Positions 21,173-32,448 of a stretch of DNA of 64,000 nt are shown here, piece by piece. The stretch spans positions 811,001-875,000 of the forward strand of contig CM055318.2 of assembly GCA_029255685.2 (NCBI GenBank), read 5' to 3'. The notes under the pieces are model-generated. The model did no database searches. It had not been told where the DNA came from and was given only the letters and a program-made list of their open reading frames with translations. How positions within the stretch are numbered: position 1 is the first letter of the stretch; each line of letters starts with the position of its first letter. The position numbers and the translations under genes are program-made. Source of the stretch: Silene conica (Eukaryota; Streptophyta; Magnoliopsida; Caryophyllales; Caryophyllaceae).

Positions 21173-21987
21173 TTATTTTTCCGTCTTCACGATAGCGACC
21201 TTTTTTGTTGCAGAACTTGCATCAAATGATTGATCTTCGTCATCAATTGGGATTGGCCTTTTCAAAGGAGTTATCTTTGGACTATTGTCTTCGGTGTGGG
21301 ACTCTTCCTCCTGGTAATGTTTTAGATTTTATTTAAATCCATTACGGATATTCGATATTAAATATTACATTGGTAGACGTATTTACCTCGACATCAATGC
21401 TGTGGACAACCAAATCCTTCGCCTGGTAAATTAAAGGTGACACAAAGTTAGTCATAGAATGTGTACCTATTATAACATATGAATTTAAATAGTGTGTGAT
21501 GAAAAAACCTGTGAACTTCCACCAGAAATGGAGAGGGTATGCCTGGATTTAAATTCTTTCATCTCGGCCTATAAGAACATCACAGGTAAAACGGTTATTA
21601 AACGTTGATTTACATTTTGTTTTGACTCGGTTTGTTCATCTGATGTAGTTCTCTGTCATTGTTTATATTGGATTTTTTTATTATCTTATAATAAATTATA
21701 AGATATTACCAGTTTAACATTGGATCCAAATTTCGGTTATTTTTTTAGATGAGAAAATTAGAACTGCTGGAAATTAATTTATTTCCTTGAAAACTGTCAA
21801 TAAATCAGTAGTCTTAGTACCTTGAAATATTCCGTGTATCTTTTAAGTCGTCAGTCATACTGGCCACGGTGTAGTTAGTTTGACCCTGAGCGACATCATA
21901 ATAAGGATGTATAAAAACTTTGAAAACAAAGGATTTATCAAGGAACACTTCTAGGTCGCGAGGCATGTCTTCCGGATCACCACAACT
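21173..21987 (-). pseudogene. RPA1-like single-strand DNA-binding protein, C-terminal exons
   Basis: Four minus-strand exons: 21987-21821 (DLEVFLDKSFVFKVFIHPYY then TNYTVASMTDD, the C-terminal OB-fold pattern of plant RPA1-like proteins), 21568-21509, 21422-21387 and 21310-21173. The last has an acidic tail, ITPLKRPIPIDDE, and a stop. The last three join cleanly. The first leaves two bases that do not fit the phase of the second, so it is either frame-broken or needs another exon. RPA-like genes are commonly carried by plant Helitrons, and this lies in the same orientation inside one. The N-terminal DNA-binding domains are not visible, so it is partial. Confidence 0.6.
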
Positions 21988-22070
21988 CTATAAATAATTG
22001 AAGAATATATTAGCAATATACACATGGCTGTAGATACTTATTTTCATTTTTTAAGTAATGGAAATACACC

Positions 22071-22141
22071 ATATCATTAGATGGGTCTGAAACCTCCAGT
22101 TCAGCCATATCATTAGATGGGTCTGAAACCTCCAGTTCAGA
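22071..22141. repeat. 36-bp direct tandem duplication
   Basis: Two adjacent copies of a 36-bp unit (ATATCATTAGATGGGTCTGA...). On the minus strand it is in frame and encodes ELEVSDPSNDMA twice, just upstream of the RPA-like exons. Confidence 0.9.
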
Positions 22142-22952
22142 GTGGCAAAGACAATAAATTAACCAACAACTACAACAATAGATTGCTCGCGACACAGAAT
22201 ATCATATACCTCCAGTTAAGTTAACTGAATTCAGAATGTGAATCACGGTTCATTGTGAACAAAGAGATAAGAGCCGGCTTAAATAAAATCATTGCAAAAT
22301 GCGTGTTATACTTTATAATCACCCAAATAATATACACTAATTTTCATAAATGGTTTAGTTGAATGCCTATGATCAGTTGCATCCTCAATATAATATGAAG
22401 TGGAAAGTGTTTCTCCGATCTAGGGTAAATCTTCATTTTAAATTAGGCTCCTCGCATACAGCTTCTGTGAGTTCAAAATGTTCCATAAATCACCAAATTC
22501 TTGACCGTAACAGAAAATAGACATGAATATCTCTAAGAGAACATGTATTTCCACACAGAAAAATGAAAATTGCTAGCTAAATCTAAGAAGCTGCAGTATA
22601 TGAAAACTAACCTAATCAACTTCAATTCCACTCAAATAGTATCAAAAGTACACGCAACTAACTCTAAAATCATGATAATAGAGCCTAAAAAATTCATTCA
22701 ATCATTGCCTAAAAATGCTAAATCCTAAATCAACGTTTACGAAGTACAAATTGCTAATTCCTAAATCTAAGAAGTGATAATTTATGAAAATTAACCTAAA
22801 CAACTTCAATTAAACTTAAAAATGTTTAATAAAAAGTACACTAAACTAACTCCAAATCTCCATAATAGAACCTAAATTTCATTCAATTATCCATGGAAAA
22901 AAATATAAACAAAGCAAAATTAATTAATTTGAACAAACTTAAGTAAACATAC

Positions 22953-23313
22953 CATCCTCGCCATCTTCTTCATCTTCATCATCGTCGTCAGCTTCCTGAG
23001 CAATATCATCAATAAACGAAACACCTCGATTCTTTTTATGTCGTCTAGCGCTACCGGCATAAGCGTCGTAATCATCTTCATCCTATTCATCATCCTCCTC
23101 CGCGACGTCATCGATAAAATCCGACCTCCGTCGCTTATTAGCTCCGCGTCCGCCACCACCTCCGCCGCCTCCGCCACCACGACCCCTACCGCCGTAGTCA
23201 TCGTCGTCGTCGTCTTCTTCGGCATCTTCGTATAGATCTTCAGCGTACTCGCCCTCATCTTCTTCGTCTACGATATCGTCGTCTTCTTCGTACTCGTTGC
23301 GCCGCCTCGCCAT
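22953..23313 (-). pseudogene. captured first exon of an SPT5-like transcription elongation factor
   Basis: Begins MARRRNEYEEDDD, then alternating acidic and Gly/Arg-rich stretches, KRRRSDFIDDVAEEDDE, a TAG stop, and then, still in frame, DEDDYDAYAGSARRHKKN and SFIDDIAQEADDDDEDEEDG to a GATG|GTATGT donor. This is the acidic N-terminus of plant SPT5 (its repeated SxFIDDxAxE motifs). The in-frame TAG at 23083-23085 and the absence of NGN and KOW exons make it a non-functional fragment. It lies at the 5' end of the Helitron in the same orientation, together with about 90 bp of likely SPT5 leader. Confidence 0.75.
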
Positions 23314-23816
23314 GGTTGATTTTACCGAGGAATTGATTGGGAGAAATGGAGATTGGATGTATCGAGATTTCTAGGGTTTTTAGGAATCCATGGTTGATAT
23401 CATCATTATTCAAAATATAGAAAGGATAATTGTTTTAAGAATGATTGTATTCAAAATTGTATTCAGAATGAGTCAAATTTGGAAGGATATTATTCTGATT
23501 CAGTTTTTGTATTTAATAATAAATAAATAAATAAATTATTATTAAATTATTAAAATAATATGAGGTGGCATAGATGAGTAAACCTGATTGGTCGAAAAAA
23601 ATTGAAAATGCTGAGGATGAATGTGAGAGCTCGAAATACCCAACGCTGCGATATGATTGCGCCACGTAGGCGGAAATCCATCCTTCTTTTATAGTAATAA
23701 TGATTCGGGTCATTCTGAGTTATTCGGGTCCAAACAGAAGCCAAATTGGGTCAAAATCGTAAACAAGCCAAAAATGGGCCTGGAGCCCAAAGCCCACCAA
23801 AGCCCAATATTTTTTC

Positions 23817-23824
23817 TATAAATA
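23817..23824 (+). promoter_or_regulatory. TATA-box-like sequence, 635 bp upstream of the PSA3-like start codon
   Basis: TATAAATA in a stretch of moderate GC (AGCCCAATATTTTTTC before it), followed by a purine-rich, leader-like region. Whether it serves the gene at 24459 or an unrelated transcript (23.8-24.2 kb looks like an LTR or leader) is unclear. Confidence 0.3.
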
Positions 23825-24458
23825 GAGTGAAACTTGTTCAAAAACAGAAAAAAGAGGAAACTCGAAGAAAACTCGAAGAAAAGAAAAGCTATAGTATTCT
23901 CGTGAAATTCATCGTAACTAGTCAACAAGCACACAAATTCGTGTCGCCTGCGCTAGAAAACTCAAACAAACATTCTCAAGAGTACAAGTCAGCGTCACGC
24001 GTAGAGTGCCCCTTTCAACAAAGACGCACGCGGACCTCTTAAGTGGATCGTGCACGTGTAACCTGTTTGTCTAGTTAGAATTAGAGAATTATTAGAGATT
24101 GCACACGAAATTTTCTGATATTAATAAAAACTCATTTTGTTTCTGTGTTATGTATTTGAGTTATCGTAATACAAAATTCGTCGTTACACGGCCATATTCA
24201 TATCTTTGCATCAACTTTATCAAAGCGAGTCAATTTTAACCCTCGGTTTATACAATATGTTAGAACTAACCTCAATCTCGAAACATTTTTTTAACGTAAT
24301 TAACCGAACCAATTTAGAAAAAACTCGAAAAGCCGACTCAAAACATTTACGAACCTAAAAGAGGGTATGGACTTATTGGATTGCCTTGCGTTGCGTATTC
24401 TCTTACTCGAAACCAAGACATGCTGGACTAACCTCAACCTCTCGTAAAAATCACAACA

Positions 24459-27260
24459 ATGGCGAACACTATCTCTTCTCCACAAATCTCAGCAAGGCAC
24501 CATTTCCAAACCTCCCATCAACTCACAAACCCTAATTCAACCTTCTATTCAAACCGCAAATCCACCCAAAAATCAAATTCCTCAAAAATTGGAAGAAGAA
24601 ATTGTATGGTAGTAAAAGCATACATTGAAAACACAAATCTATTCTCTAATTTTGCAAGTAAAGTTATTGGGTCGTTGCCTGTAATTGGGTTAATTGCTCG
24701 GATTGCTAATGATGAAGGTGGTCTTGCTGGTGATATTATTGATTTTGCTGAATTCCGAAGACGGGTTGGTAATAAGTGTACTATTAATGATTCTAGAGCT
24801 TTTTATGAATTCCAAGTTCGTCGTGGCAAGGTAATTTAATTCATGTTATCGTATCGTAACCTATTCTTTCGATTAATATGTATTGTTTGCTGTGATTTAA
24901 ACTTATTGTGTTGTATATTGAGATTAGTACTCTGTTGGAATTGTTGATTATCTGATGTTTATTAGCCTTATCCAGAAGATAACTAGATACACACAAAATT
25001 TCATTTGAAGACGGACATTATCCGTCTCAAGCTCAAGATGGATAGTGCCTCTGTGCATGGGTGTCCCACTTGCCCTCCCTTGCCTTATTGTGTGAGAGGG
25101 GCTTAACTTGTGACGGATAATGTTCGTCAAGCAGGATGCAAGATGCCGGTGTGACCGAAGGTCACGGGTTCGAATCCTGGCAACCTCAAAACCCCTCAAA
25201 AAACACACGAAGCGGAAACCCAGCACACGATATGGGGAGCCTGTGAAAACTAACCACTCTTCAAGCTCAACGGGCATTTGAGTGATGGAGCGTAATAGGA
25301 ATATTAATAATAGTTGGGCCTCAACCATCACCTTAAGGTTTTGGTTGAGATGGTTCATCTACCAGAGATAGATAAGCCTGTTATTCTTGACTCTTGATTA
25401 ATTAGGTCACGTGTACGAATCCCCTCCCCCTTGTATTGTATTGTGTTGTATTGTATTTGCGTCTCGGCCCGTAAAAGAAAAGGTTAGGTATCCTTTTGTT
25501 GGCATTATAATTTGATTTCAGCACTGTCTGAGCTGAGTGAGCACTAGCTACAAATGGGAGCGTCATAGTATGAAGTACGTGTGTTGACACTCGACACTTA
25601 GACCCTGGTACGTATCATTATGACACTTGGATACTGGATAGTCGATTGTTGATACGCCATCTGTCATAAAATAGCGGAGTTAAACACTTGAATAGGTCAT
25701 TGTAGATTTGTAGGCTGTGTGAAAACACCAGTTGTAGGGTGTGGAACTCCTAGGTTCATCCACTCTTGGAATTGTGAGCTAATCGAGTAATCGTGTTGTC
25801 GAATACCAATCATGGAGTACGTATGTAATGATGTTAGTTTATGACCTACAATCAACTGATGTGTTGAATTACTACTTGAAAGTAGCCATGGCCGAGGTTT
25901 CAAGATTTGAGGGATTTTCGACTTTCTGAATGTATTTTCAATCTTGGTTTTCCAAGATTTTGCCATATGACTTCCACTGTATTTCAGTTCACTATTTTTC
26001 AACATGCCAGTTGAATGTTTCACGTGTTTTCAGCCGAACCCAAATCATTTTGGACCAAGTCTCGGATGTTGTTGTAATGTTTCACATGTATTGATGATTT
26101 TCTCCAAGTTTCATGCCTCATAAATGGCCATCTCAATTATACCGTCAAATCCAAATACCTTTTTTACTGAGTACATGTTAAATTGAGATTGGATTTCCAT
26201 GTTTAAGACAGTTTGGCATCTGTTATTCTTATCACTTGAATGGATAGTGACCGACCAAGGTATGCAAATTACCGGACTCTGATGCCTGAATATAGCTGAT
26301 AAACTGTGGTCATGTTTTACAATGAGCAGGCGGGCGAGCCATTAAATGTCTTACTGTGCTGTTGGTTAGCAGCACTTGGTGCAGGACTTCTTAAATCGGA
26401 AGAAATTCTGGAAGGAGTAGCTAGACTTAGTATCTCTGATGACGTAGAGTTTGAAGAACAGACCTTTATTGCTAAGATGACTGAAGCAAAAGAGGTAACT
26501 TCTGCTTCGGATATACTTTTTCCCGTTCATCTGCTTCTATTCATAAATTATGTTCAGACTGTTCTCGGATGCCCCATAAATCCAATACAAGTAATGTATA
26601 AATCATACTCCGTAGTAAACATAATGAAAGAAATTAAACATTGACGGGGCAGCTTTCTATAGTATACTATGTCTTTTTTTTTTTGATGACGAGGGGTTTA
26701 ATCCCCGGGCCCATGCATTCCCGCACCACCACATGGACCATGTAAGCCACCCCTTTCGAGGGCTGCAGTGGCCAAGTGGTCATCGCCCCAGTTGGTAATC
26801 GAACCTGAGACCTCTCAACTCCTGCATTTCTGCAAGCTTTAAGGTTTAACTCAGTTACCACTGGACTAACACCACTTGGTTTATAGTATACTATGTCTAT
26901 GTCTGGTTTGCCAATGGATTTGTTTTGCATGTTCAGAGACGAGCAAAATCAGGGACTGAAGCTCCGAGAATCCCCATGGAAGTACGAGCAGAGAAAGCTG
27001 TGGACGCTATCTACGTCTGCTGCTTCGACAATAATCCAATCGAAGAAGATGATGTTAGGCTACTGACTACCATGCTTAGCGCCGTCTTCCCAACAGTTCA
27101 ACAAGCTGAGATTGAAAGAATTATAAAAAAGAAAGCGCAAAATGTAGCTGAGAGCGGTGAGAATGAAGAATATCCCGTGAAGCCTAAACCCTTAACCAAG
27201 GAAGCTATACAGTTACAAATGAAAGACCTCCAGTTTCTTAAGCAGAACAACACTGAATAA
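24459..27260 (+). CDS. PSA3: PSA3-like photosystem I assembly factor, chloroplast
   Basis: Three exons (24459-24830, 26330-26494, 26937-27260) with GT-AG introns join in frame to 286 residues. Residues 1-47 are Ser/Thr/Asn-rich with few acids, a likely chloroplast transit peptide, followed by RRNCMVVKAYI. The mature part has VIGSLPVIGLIARIANDEGG, DFAEFRRRVGNKC, RAFYEFQVRRGK, then CCWLAALGAGLLKSEEILEG and, in exon 3, IPMEVRAEKAVDAIYVCCFD. The C-terminus is charged and helical (KEAIQLQMKDLQFLKQN). I match this from memory to PHOTOSYSTEM I ASSEMBLY 3 (Arabidopsis At3g55250), a stromal or thylakoid-associated factor working with PYG7 in PSI assembly. Start codon context ACAATGGC is good and the gene looks intact. 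Intron 2 carries a SINE and intron 1 scattered repeat debris. Gene reality is near certain; the name is less so. Confidence 0.78.
26674..26880 (-). mobile_element. tRNA-derived SINE in intron 2 of the PSA3-like gene
   Basis: On the minus strand it starts ACCAAGTGGTGTTAGTCCAG, with A-box TAGTCCAGTGG and B-box GGTTCGATTAC, and ends in a run of A. It is flanked by a 16-bp target duplication TATAGTATACTATGTC (26658-26673 and 26882-26897). Other copies lie at 32156-32302 and 46715-46895. Confidence 0.92.
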
Positions 27261-27514
27261 CCTGTCAAACGAAACAAGGGCCAGAAATTACACGAGCATT
27301 CTCGCATTATCAAGTAGAGCTGATTTATCTCCGTCTGTAGTAATCTTGGGAGATTATAGCGTATATTTGTGTATGCAGTATGCTTAAGATGCGAAGGGAC
27401 GTGATAATATTGTTATGGCTGTAGAAAATGTAATTTGTTGTTATTTACGCTTCTGTATTTTTGTCAATTCTTCATGGCAGAGTATTGGTTTCTCCATTCT
27501 CCGTTACTCCAACC

Positions 27515-28032
27515 TAGGGTTGTTAATGAGACGAGACAGCTCGCGAGCAACTCGAGATCGGCTCGGTCAAAGCTCGGCTCGTGTGAGCTCGACTCGAGCT
27601 CGGGCTCGGCTCGAGAGCTTAACGAGTCAAGTCGAGCAAAGGCTGACTCGACTCGAAAAAGTTCGCGAGCGACTTGAAGATTTGAGATTACGTAAGATAT
27701 TAATTATATTTTATAAAAATATGCTTATATTTTAAAAAAATATTTTTCATTATTATATCTTTGTTGCATATATATCAAATATCTTGTTGATTTGCTAAAT
27801 ATTTTTATATAAAATCTTGTTATTGTAAATATCGGAAGGAAAAAAATATAAAAAAATAAGCAATTTTATATAGGCTCGATTTGGCTCGAGCTCGTGTTAA
27901 AGCTCGCAAGCTTTGTAACAAGCGCATTTTTTTCAAGCTCGGGTAAGATCGGCTCGAGCTCGAGCTCGAGTTTTGATAATCGAGCACAAGCCGTGCAAGG
28001 CCAAGCTCGGACTCGGCTCGTTAACACCCCTA
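27515..28032. mobile_element. hAT-type MITE, 518 bp, downstream of the PSA3-like gene
   Basis: Ends TAGGGTTGTTAATGAG and CTCGTTAACACCCCTA, with a perfect 8-bp duplication CTCCAACC (27507-27514 and 28033-28040). The interior is the same GAGCTCG-rich sequence as in 8718-9108, with an added central AT-rich segment. It lies 255 bp past the stop codon, possibly inside the 3' UTR region. Confidence 0.92.
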
Positions 28033-28040
28033 CTCCAACC

Positions 28041-30333
28041 TTGTGTTATTCAAAAAGGAATGGAGTTATCGTCCCTGAGCTTTGTCGGACATAATATAAC
28101 CCGGTTCTAATACGTGGTATCTACATGATGTATAGACTTGACAGACAGTCCATTTCCGTAGAGCTTGAGTCGTGTAATGTCGTGTAAATTATGCACTTTG
28201 GACTGGGTCGGGTCGGATCGGGTCAAGTCAATTCCAGCTTGAGTGTATTTCGAGTGAATTGTGACAAGTTATTTTGACTTTGGTTTATTTCTGGGTCAAG
28301 GAGGGTTGATTTCTTAAAGCTCCACTAATTACAAATTGGGCCAACTCGAGTCTCGGGTTATTCTAAAATATCGCGGTGAATTAGTTTAACTCTCATTTGG
28401 TATTATGCAATGTCATTTACCTTAGCGAGTAATTGTAGTCTTCTCTTATAGTATTAACAGGCTGAAAATCCCAATTCCCAATAAAGACATACACTTCTTA
28501 TCACAAGCTAAATACTGGTTCATCACGTTCCTTCTTATTCTCAGATCGCAAACATTTTTACGAAGGGCCTCCTGTCTATTCTATTCAACAGTTTTTGAGA
28601 CAGTCTCAACGTTCTTCCTCCTCCCGTTTCAACTACGGCGTGTGTTAGAATATATTTAGAATATGTCAATATTTTGTACTATATATTTGTATATATTTGT
28701 TTCCCTTATTGTAGGATATAATTAGGAGTTTATTAGGTATATAATCCCCGATTGATAGGCTGGATTATACTCACAAATCTTGTATACGGAGTATATGATA
28801 GACTTATTCAATGAATGAAACTCACGGATTACATTCCTTCGGGATCAAATGTCGTCATTTTACAACAAAATGTAACCATTTTAATGACATACTCCCTCCA
28901 ATTCACCCTAAACTTCCCCCTACCCCAAATCACAATTTTTAAAAAAATGTATTAAATAAATAATAAAAGGTACACTTTGACTTGTACTAGTATATAGGAA
29001 AGAGAATGTATTAAAGAAGTAATAAGTGTATTGAGATTTGGGAGTGGGTAAGAGTGGGCCGAGGGAGTGTCATTTCTTGTAAATAAGAAAACATTACAAG
29101 GATACCATGGTCATTTAACAGTCCAAAAATTTACCAAATAAGGAAAGAGGGAAGAAAACGTGACTATCGTCAATAAGGAAAGAGGGAAGAATAGGCTGAA
29201 TAAGAGGGAGTATATTTTGATAACCTTTTATCTAAAATTAATTACATTATGATTATAAATAGATCTCATTTTACCACGTATTTTGTATTCAGCTTGTGAC
29301 GAAATATTGTCCGTATATCATCTTAACAACGTGACATGATAATATGGGTACCCTACTCCTACATGGCTACATGAGTCGCTTTATTTCCATCTAGAGGGGT
29401 ACCTTACCCTTTATGGCCTTCAATTGGCCTCTGCATTCGACACAATAACATTGAATACTAAGGTAGTACAATAATTGAAGGGCACCCAACTACTACTTTA
29501 GAACCATTCACTCTTTAAATCAAAACACCTTTTTAACCATGATGATTTAATTAATCAAGATTCTCATCAAAGATTGTCCAAATTATTATTCCATTTTAAC
29601 CAACCATAATTTTGGTGAATCCGATTGGAGTTAAAATTGGATGTAGGATTGTTCTCGATATTAATACTTTGTTGTTTTTACCTCTTATATATTTAAATTA
29701 TATTTCAAATGTAAATCTGTCCCGAGCCTAAATAATTAGACTTTTGGTTGTTTTATAGGACAAAAAAATCCTATGTAAATTTGTGTTATCAATTTATCCA
29801 ATTCATTAATTATATTAAAGCTTACATAAATATTTAAGTTAGTCTCAAACATTAGATTAACGTTAAAAACTCACAGATTTTATGACTTAATTTAAGCAAA
29901 AAAAAAAGGGATTAAAACATTAAACATGAACAAAAATTTGAAATTAGCTAGAGTACTTCCATATAGAAAGGTTCAATTATCCATGTTATTAATCTTGTTT
30001 GTCGTGTTTAGTTAAGTAAAAAATCGATCAAAAACTTACGGATTTATGACTTAAACGGTTAAACCAAACACAGAAAACAAGATTAAAATGTAAATTAAAA
30101 CATGCACAAAACTTTTAAATTAACCAGAACAGTATTCCATGCAGTTAGCTTAAATATCTATCTTGTTTTATAGGATAAGAAAACATATAAAAATCGGTCT
30201 TACCAACTAAACCAACTCACTAATTAACTAATAAAAGTTACAAGTACATAAATATCAAAATTAGTCTCAAATATCAGATAATACTTAAAAACTCACCGAT
30301 TTTACGACTTAAACTAATCAATAAAACATGCAC
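28041..30333. other. AT-rich intergenic DNA without a gene
   Basis: No coding frame with support. Around 28630-28840 an LTR-like start (TGTTAGAATATATTTAG) is present without a matching end. Around 29700-30330 a loose direct repeat of AAAACTCAC.GATTTTA.GACTTAA words suggests old duplicated debris. Confidence 0.6.
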
Positions 30334-30500
30334 AAATTCTCATTTGTGATGGCAATATCCGTCGCAAGCTTGTAATAAGTCAAATAAAGAAAATAATGAC
30401 AAAACATTTGTAATTTTCTATACATTTTTTTTATTTTATCTAAATAAGTGGATGTACTCAGTCCGTCGCAAGCTTGTGACCGATATAACATGTACAAACT
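30334..30500. repeat. diverged MITE of the TTGTGACGGATAT family
   Basis: TTCTCATTTGTGATGGCAAT and ATCCGTCGCAAGCTTG at the left, and CCGTCGCAAGCTTGTGACCG at the right, resemble the pair at 7.9-8.4 kb. Boundaries are approximate. Confidence 0.45.
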
Positions 30501-30754
30501 ACAAAACCATTAAAATTAGCTAAAATAATGCTACCAAAACAAAGCAAATAATTTATAATTTTATTAGACATTGAAATAAAGTAGAAAAATTTACAAATTA
30601 TTATCTCTTCAAGTCTTCATCTTCATCTTCATCTTCTTCATTCTAAATTATAAACCAACAAACCATAAATTCCCATGGCATAATTTCTCATGTCGAAGCC
30701 GAGTTACATAGCTATCGATCGAGCTACACTAATTAATGACATAATCCTCCATTA

Positions 30755-31051
30755 TTAATCACAATAACAAAGACAAGAAAATTCGACATCATCAATACAA
30801 GCAAACAAACACCCAGAAAAATGACAATCTTTTTCACAAACAAATATATCTTGTTTGCACTCCAATGAAGAAGAAGAAACTGGAACCGTATTAGGGTTAG
30901 TAGGGTTTAGGGTATTGTGATAATCAAGGATGGATAATCTAGCTTGAGAAGAGGAGACTATAATTAGGAAGAAAAAGAGGATTAAGAAAGCAAGTGTTTT
31001 GAGAGTGAGGGTTTTAGTGTTGTCTACCGACACTGCTAGTATTATCTTCAT
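30755..31051 (-). CDS. small secreted cysteine-rich peptide, single exon, 98 aa
   Basis: The N-terminus has a hydrophobic signal or anchor segment (LAFLILFFFLIIVSSSQA) preceded by Lys and Thr. A Ser/Pro/Asn-rich spacer follows, then a 34-residue C-terminal domain with eight cysteines spaced C-x6-C-x3-C-x4-C-x3-C-x7-C-x-C-x-C and ending CYCD. Length, architecture and cleavage-like SSSQA-R point to a secreted disulphide-rich peptide of the plant defensin-like, signalling or antimicrobial type. The CxCxC ending is not the classical defensin signature and I cannot name the family. A TATA-like element lies about 90 bp upstream of the ATG and no intron is needed. No similar copy is seen in the window. 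Confidence 0.75.
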   Translation of the reverse strand: MKIILAVSVDNTKTLTLKTLAFLILFFFLIIVSSSQARLSILDYHNTLNPTNPNTVPVSSSSLECKQDIFVCEKDCHFSGCLFACIDDVEFSCLCYCD

Positions 31052-31135
31052 GTTTAAAGTTTAAACTGTATGTTATGTTTTTATTTGGGTATGTATGTAG
31101 GACACCAAGATATTTGGGTGGGTTGCTATTGGCCT

Positions 31136-31143
31136 TTATATAA
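31136..31143 (-). promoter_or_regulatory. TATA box of the Cys-rich peptide gene
   Basis: The minus strand reads CCATTATATAAAGGCC; TATATAAA is 85-92 bp upstream of the start codon, a usual distance for a short plant leader. Confidence 0.6.
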
Positions 31144-31323
31144 TGGAGTAGTTGTCCCTCTTGCCTTTCTTCTTGTGCTCTCGTTGCGTCAAATTATGTA
31201 CTAAAAGTACTGCTTAAAGTTTTGTCCGTATAGATGGAAGAATAATAATGTACTATAAGTAAGTACTCGATAAAGTTTTAGACACTGTCTTGTTTGTAAT
31301 TGTCATAAGCTTTTGGCTTCTTA

Positions 31324-31687
31324 GACCACGCGCCAAGCAAGGTCATGATGGTGGTCATGACCTTTTTTGGTGAGTTAATTTAGATAATTAATTTGTAACT
31401 ATTTTGCTAATTGGCGACCATATGCTCAACCAAGGTCAATTTGCGACCTTTTTTTATTATACTTGACCGTATTTGTGAGTTTTGACCACTTAAATGTACA
31501 AATATTATTGGTTGATGAATAAAAAAGAATAAATGCTAGGGTGATTAAACTGGAAAATGATTGGGTTAGTGACCTAGGTCGTGATCTTCTGCTTGAGATG
31601 GTTAAAGTAGGTCAACATAAATAAAGTGGAATTAAGGGTAAAATCGGGTTGCGACCTAATTATCGCGACCACTGCTTGTGGATGGTC
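31324..31687. mobile_element. Tourist-like MITE with TTA target site, 364 bp
   Basis: Left end GACCACGCGCCAAGC and right end (reversed) GACCATCCACAAGC are inverted repeats, and TTA flanks both ends (31321-31323 and 31688-31690). The interior repeats GACC/GGTC words. Confidence 0.65.
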
Positions 31688-31690
31688 TTA

Positions 31691-32015
31691 GAGCAACTCC
31701 AATAGACAGCCAATATCCTTTGTAACTTGAATTTCCACCTCAGCATTTTAAACAACATTGCTGTCTGTCTACAAAGTTGTCCAATGGTGAACTACAATAC
31801 CTTATAATTCGTGTGAGTCCCACAAGTCAAACTAATATTTAAACTTTAATTTTTATTCAATAATTAAATTTATATCATCAAGTCTAGCTATATGTCTGGG
31901 AAAGCAAATACTGTTTTCAAGTATACTCTATTTTCTCATCACAATGGTAAGATAATAGCTAGATAATTTAAATTAATTGCAAGCAGATCCTTAAATTACA
32001 CTAACGGATTTGCTC
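31691..32015. mobile_element. second Tourist-like MITE sharing the TTA, 325 bp
   Basis: Ends GAGCAACTCCAATAG and, reversed, GAGCAAATCCGTTAG, flanked by TTA (31688-31690 and 32016-32018). It abuts the previous element directly. A third similar start (GAACAACTCCGGTGATT) follows the right TTA. Confidence 0.65.
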
Positions 32016-32155
32016 TTAGAACAACTCCGGTGATTATATTTAGGGACCTGCTTGCAAATATTGTGAATTATCAAGCGGTATGCTTATCGTTGGAATACAA
32101 AAACTATGTTGTGCTTACAAGTGGATGTAGTTTTATCAAACTACGTACCTCTAAC

Positions 32156-32302
32156 CCAGTGTTGTTAGTCCAGTGGTAACTGAGTTAAACCTTAAAACTT
32201 GTAGAAATGCAGGGGTTGAGAGTTCTCAGGTTCGATTACTAGCTGGGGCGATGACCACTTGACCACTGCAGCTCCCGTTGGGGGGTTAAACCCTTCGTCA
32301 CC
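32156..32302 (+). mobile_element. truncated copy of the tRNA-derived SINE
   Basis: GTTGTTAGTCCAGTGGTAAC (A-box) and CAGGTTCGATTAC (B-box) match the SINE at 26674-26880. The 3' part is shortened and no clear target duplication remains, so it is older. Confidence 0.8.
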
Positions 32303-32448
32303 AAAATAATAATTTATTTTGGTATGTTTTAGTCAATTATTATTCTTTTAATTTAAAAATTACAATTTATAAGTAATTTTATATTTTACCCTCTTTTTAA
32401 TCTATTTATTATATTATAAATGACATCTTATCTTTCTTTAAATAATAA

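Larger units (their letters stand above)
18614..23703 (-). mobile_element. non-autonomous Helitron with captured gene pieces, 5.09 kb
   Basis: On the minus strand the 3' end is a CCCTGTG...CACGGG hairpin, seven bases, CTAG, then a T. The 5' end is A|TCATTATTACTATAAAAG at 23703. This is the A|TC...CTAG|T layout of Helitrons, and other Helitron ends in the window share the same words. Inside, on the minus strand in order, are SPT5 exon 1, RPA-like exons and the 5' exons of a helicase-like gene; the plus strand has further exon-like pieces. No Rep motif or full helicase is present. The 5' boundary rests on similarity of ends, with no empty site available. Confidence 0.7.

Noticed and set aside
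22920..23258. 112-codon Met/Thr-rich frame and its plus-strand counterpart at 23038
   Set aside because: Shadow frames of the SPT5-like acidic exon.
25142..25185. tRNA-like GGTCACGGGTTCGAATCC
   Set aside because: Only the T-arm/B-box half is present; no matching 5' half, so it is SINE debris in intron 1 of the PSA3-like gene.
28634..28875. LTR-like sequence starting TGTTAGAATATATTTAG
   Set aside because: No matching end or target duplication could be defined.
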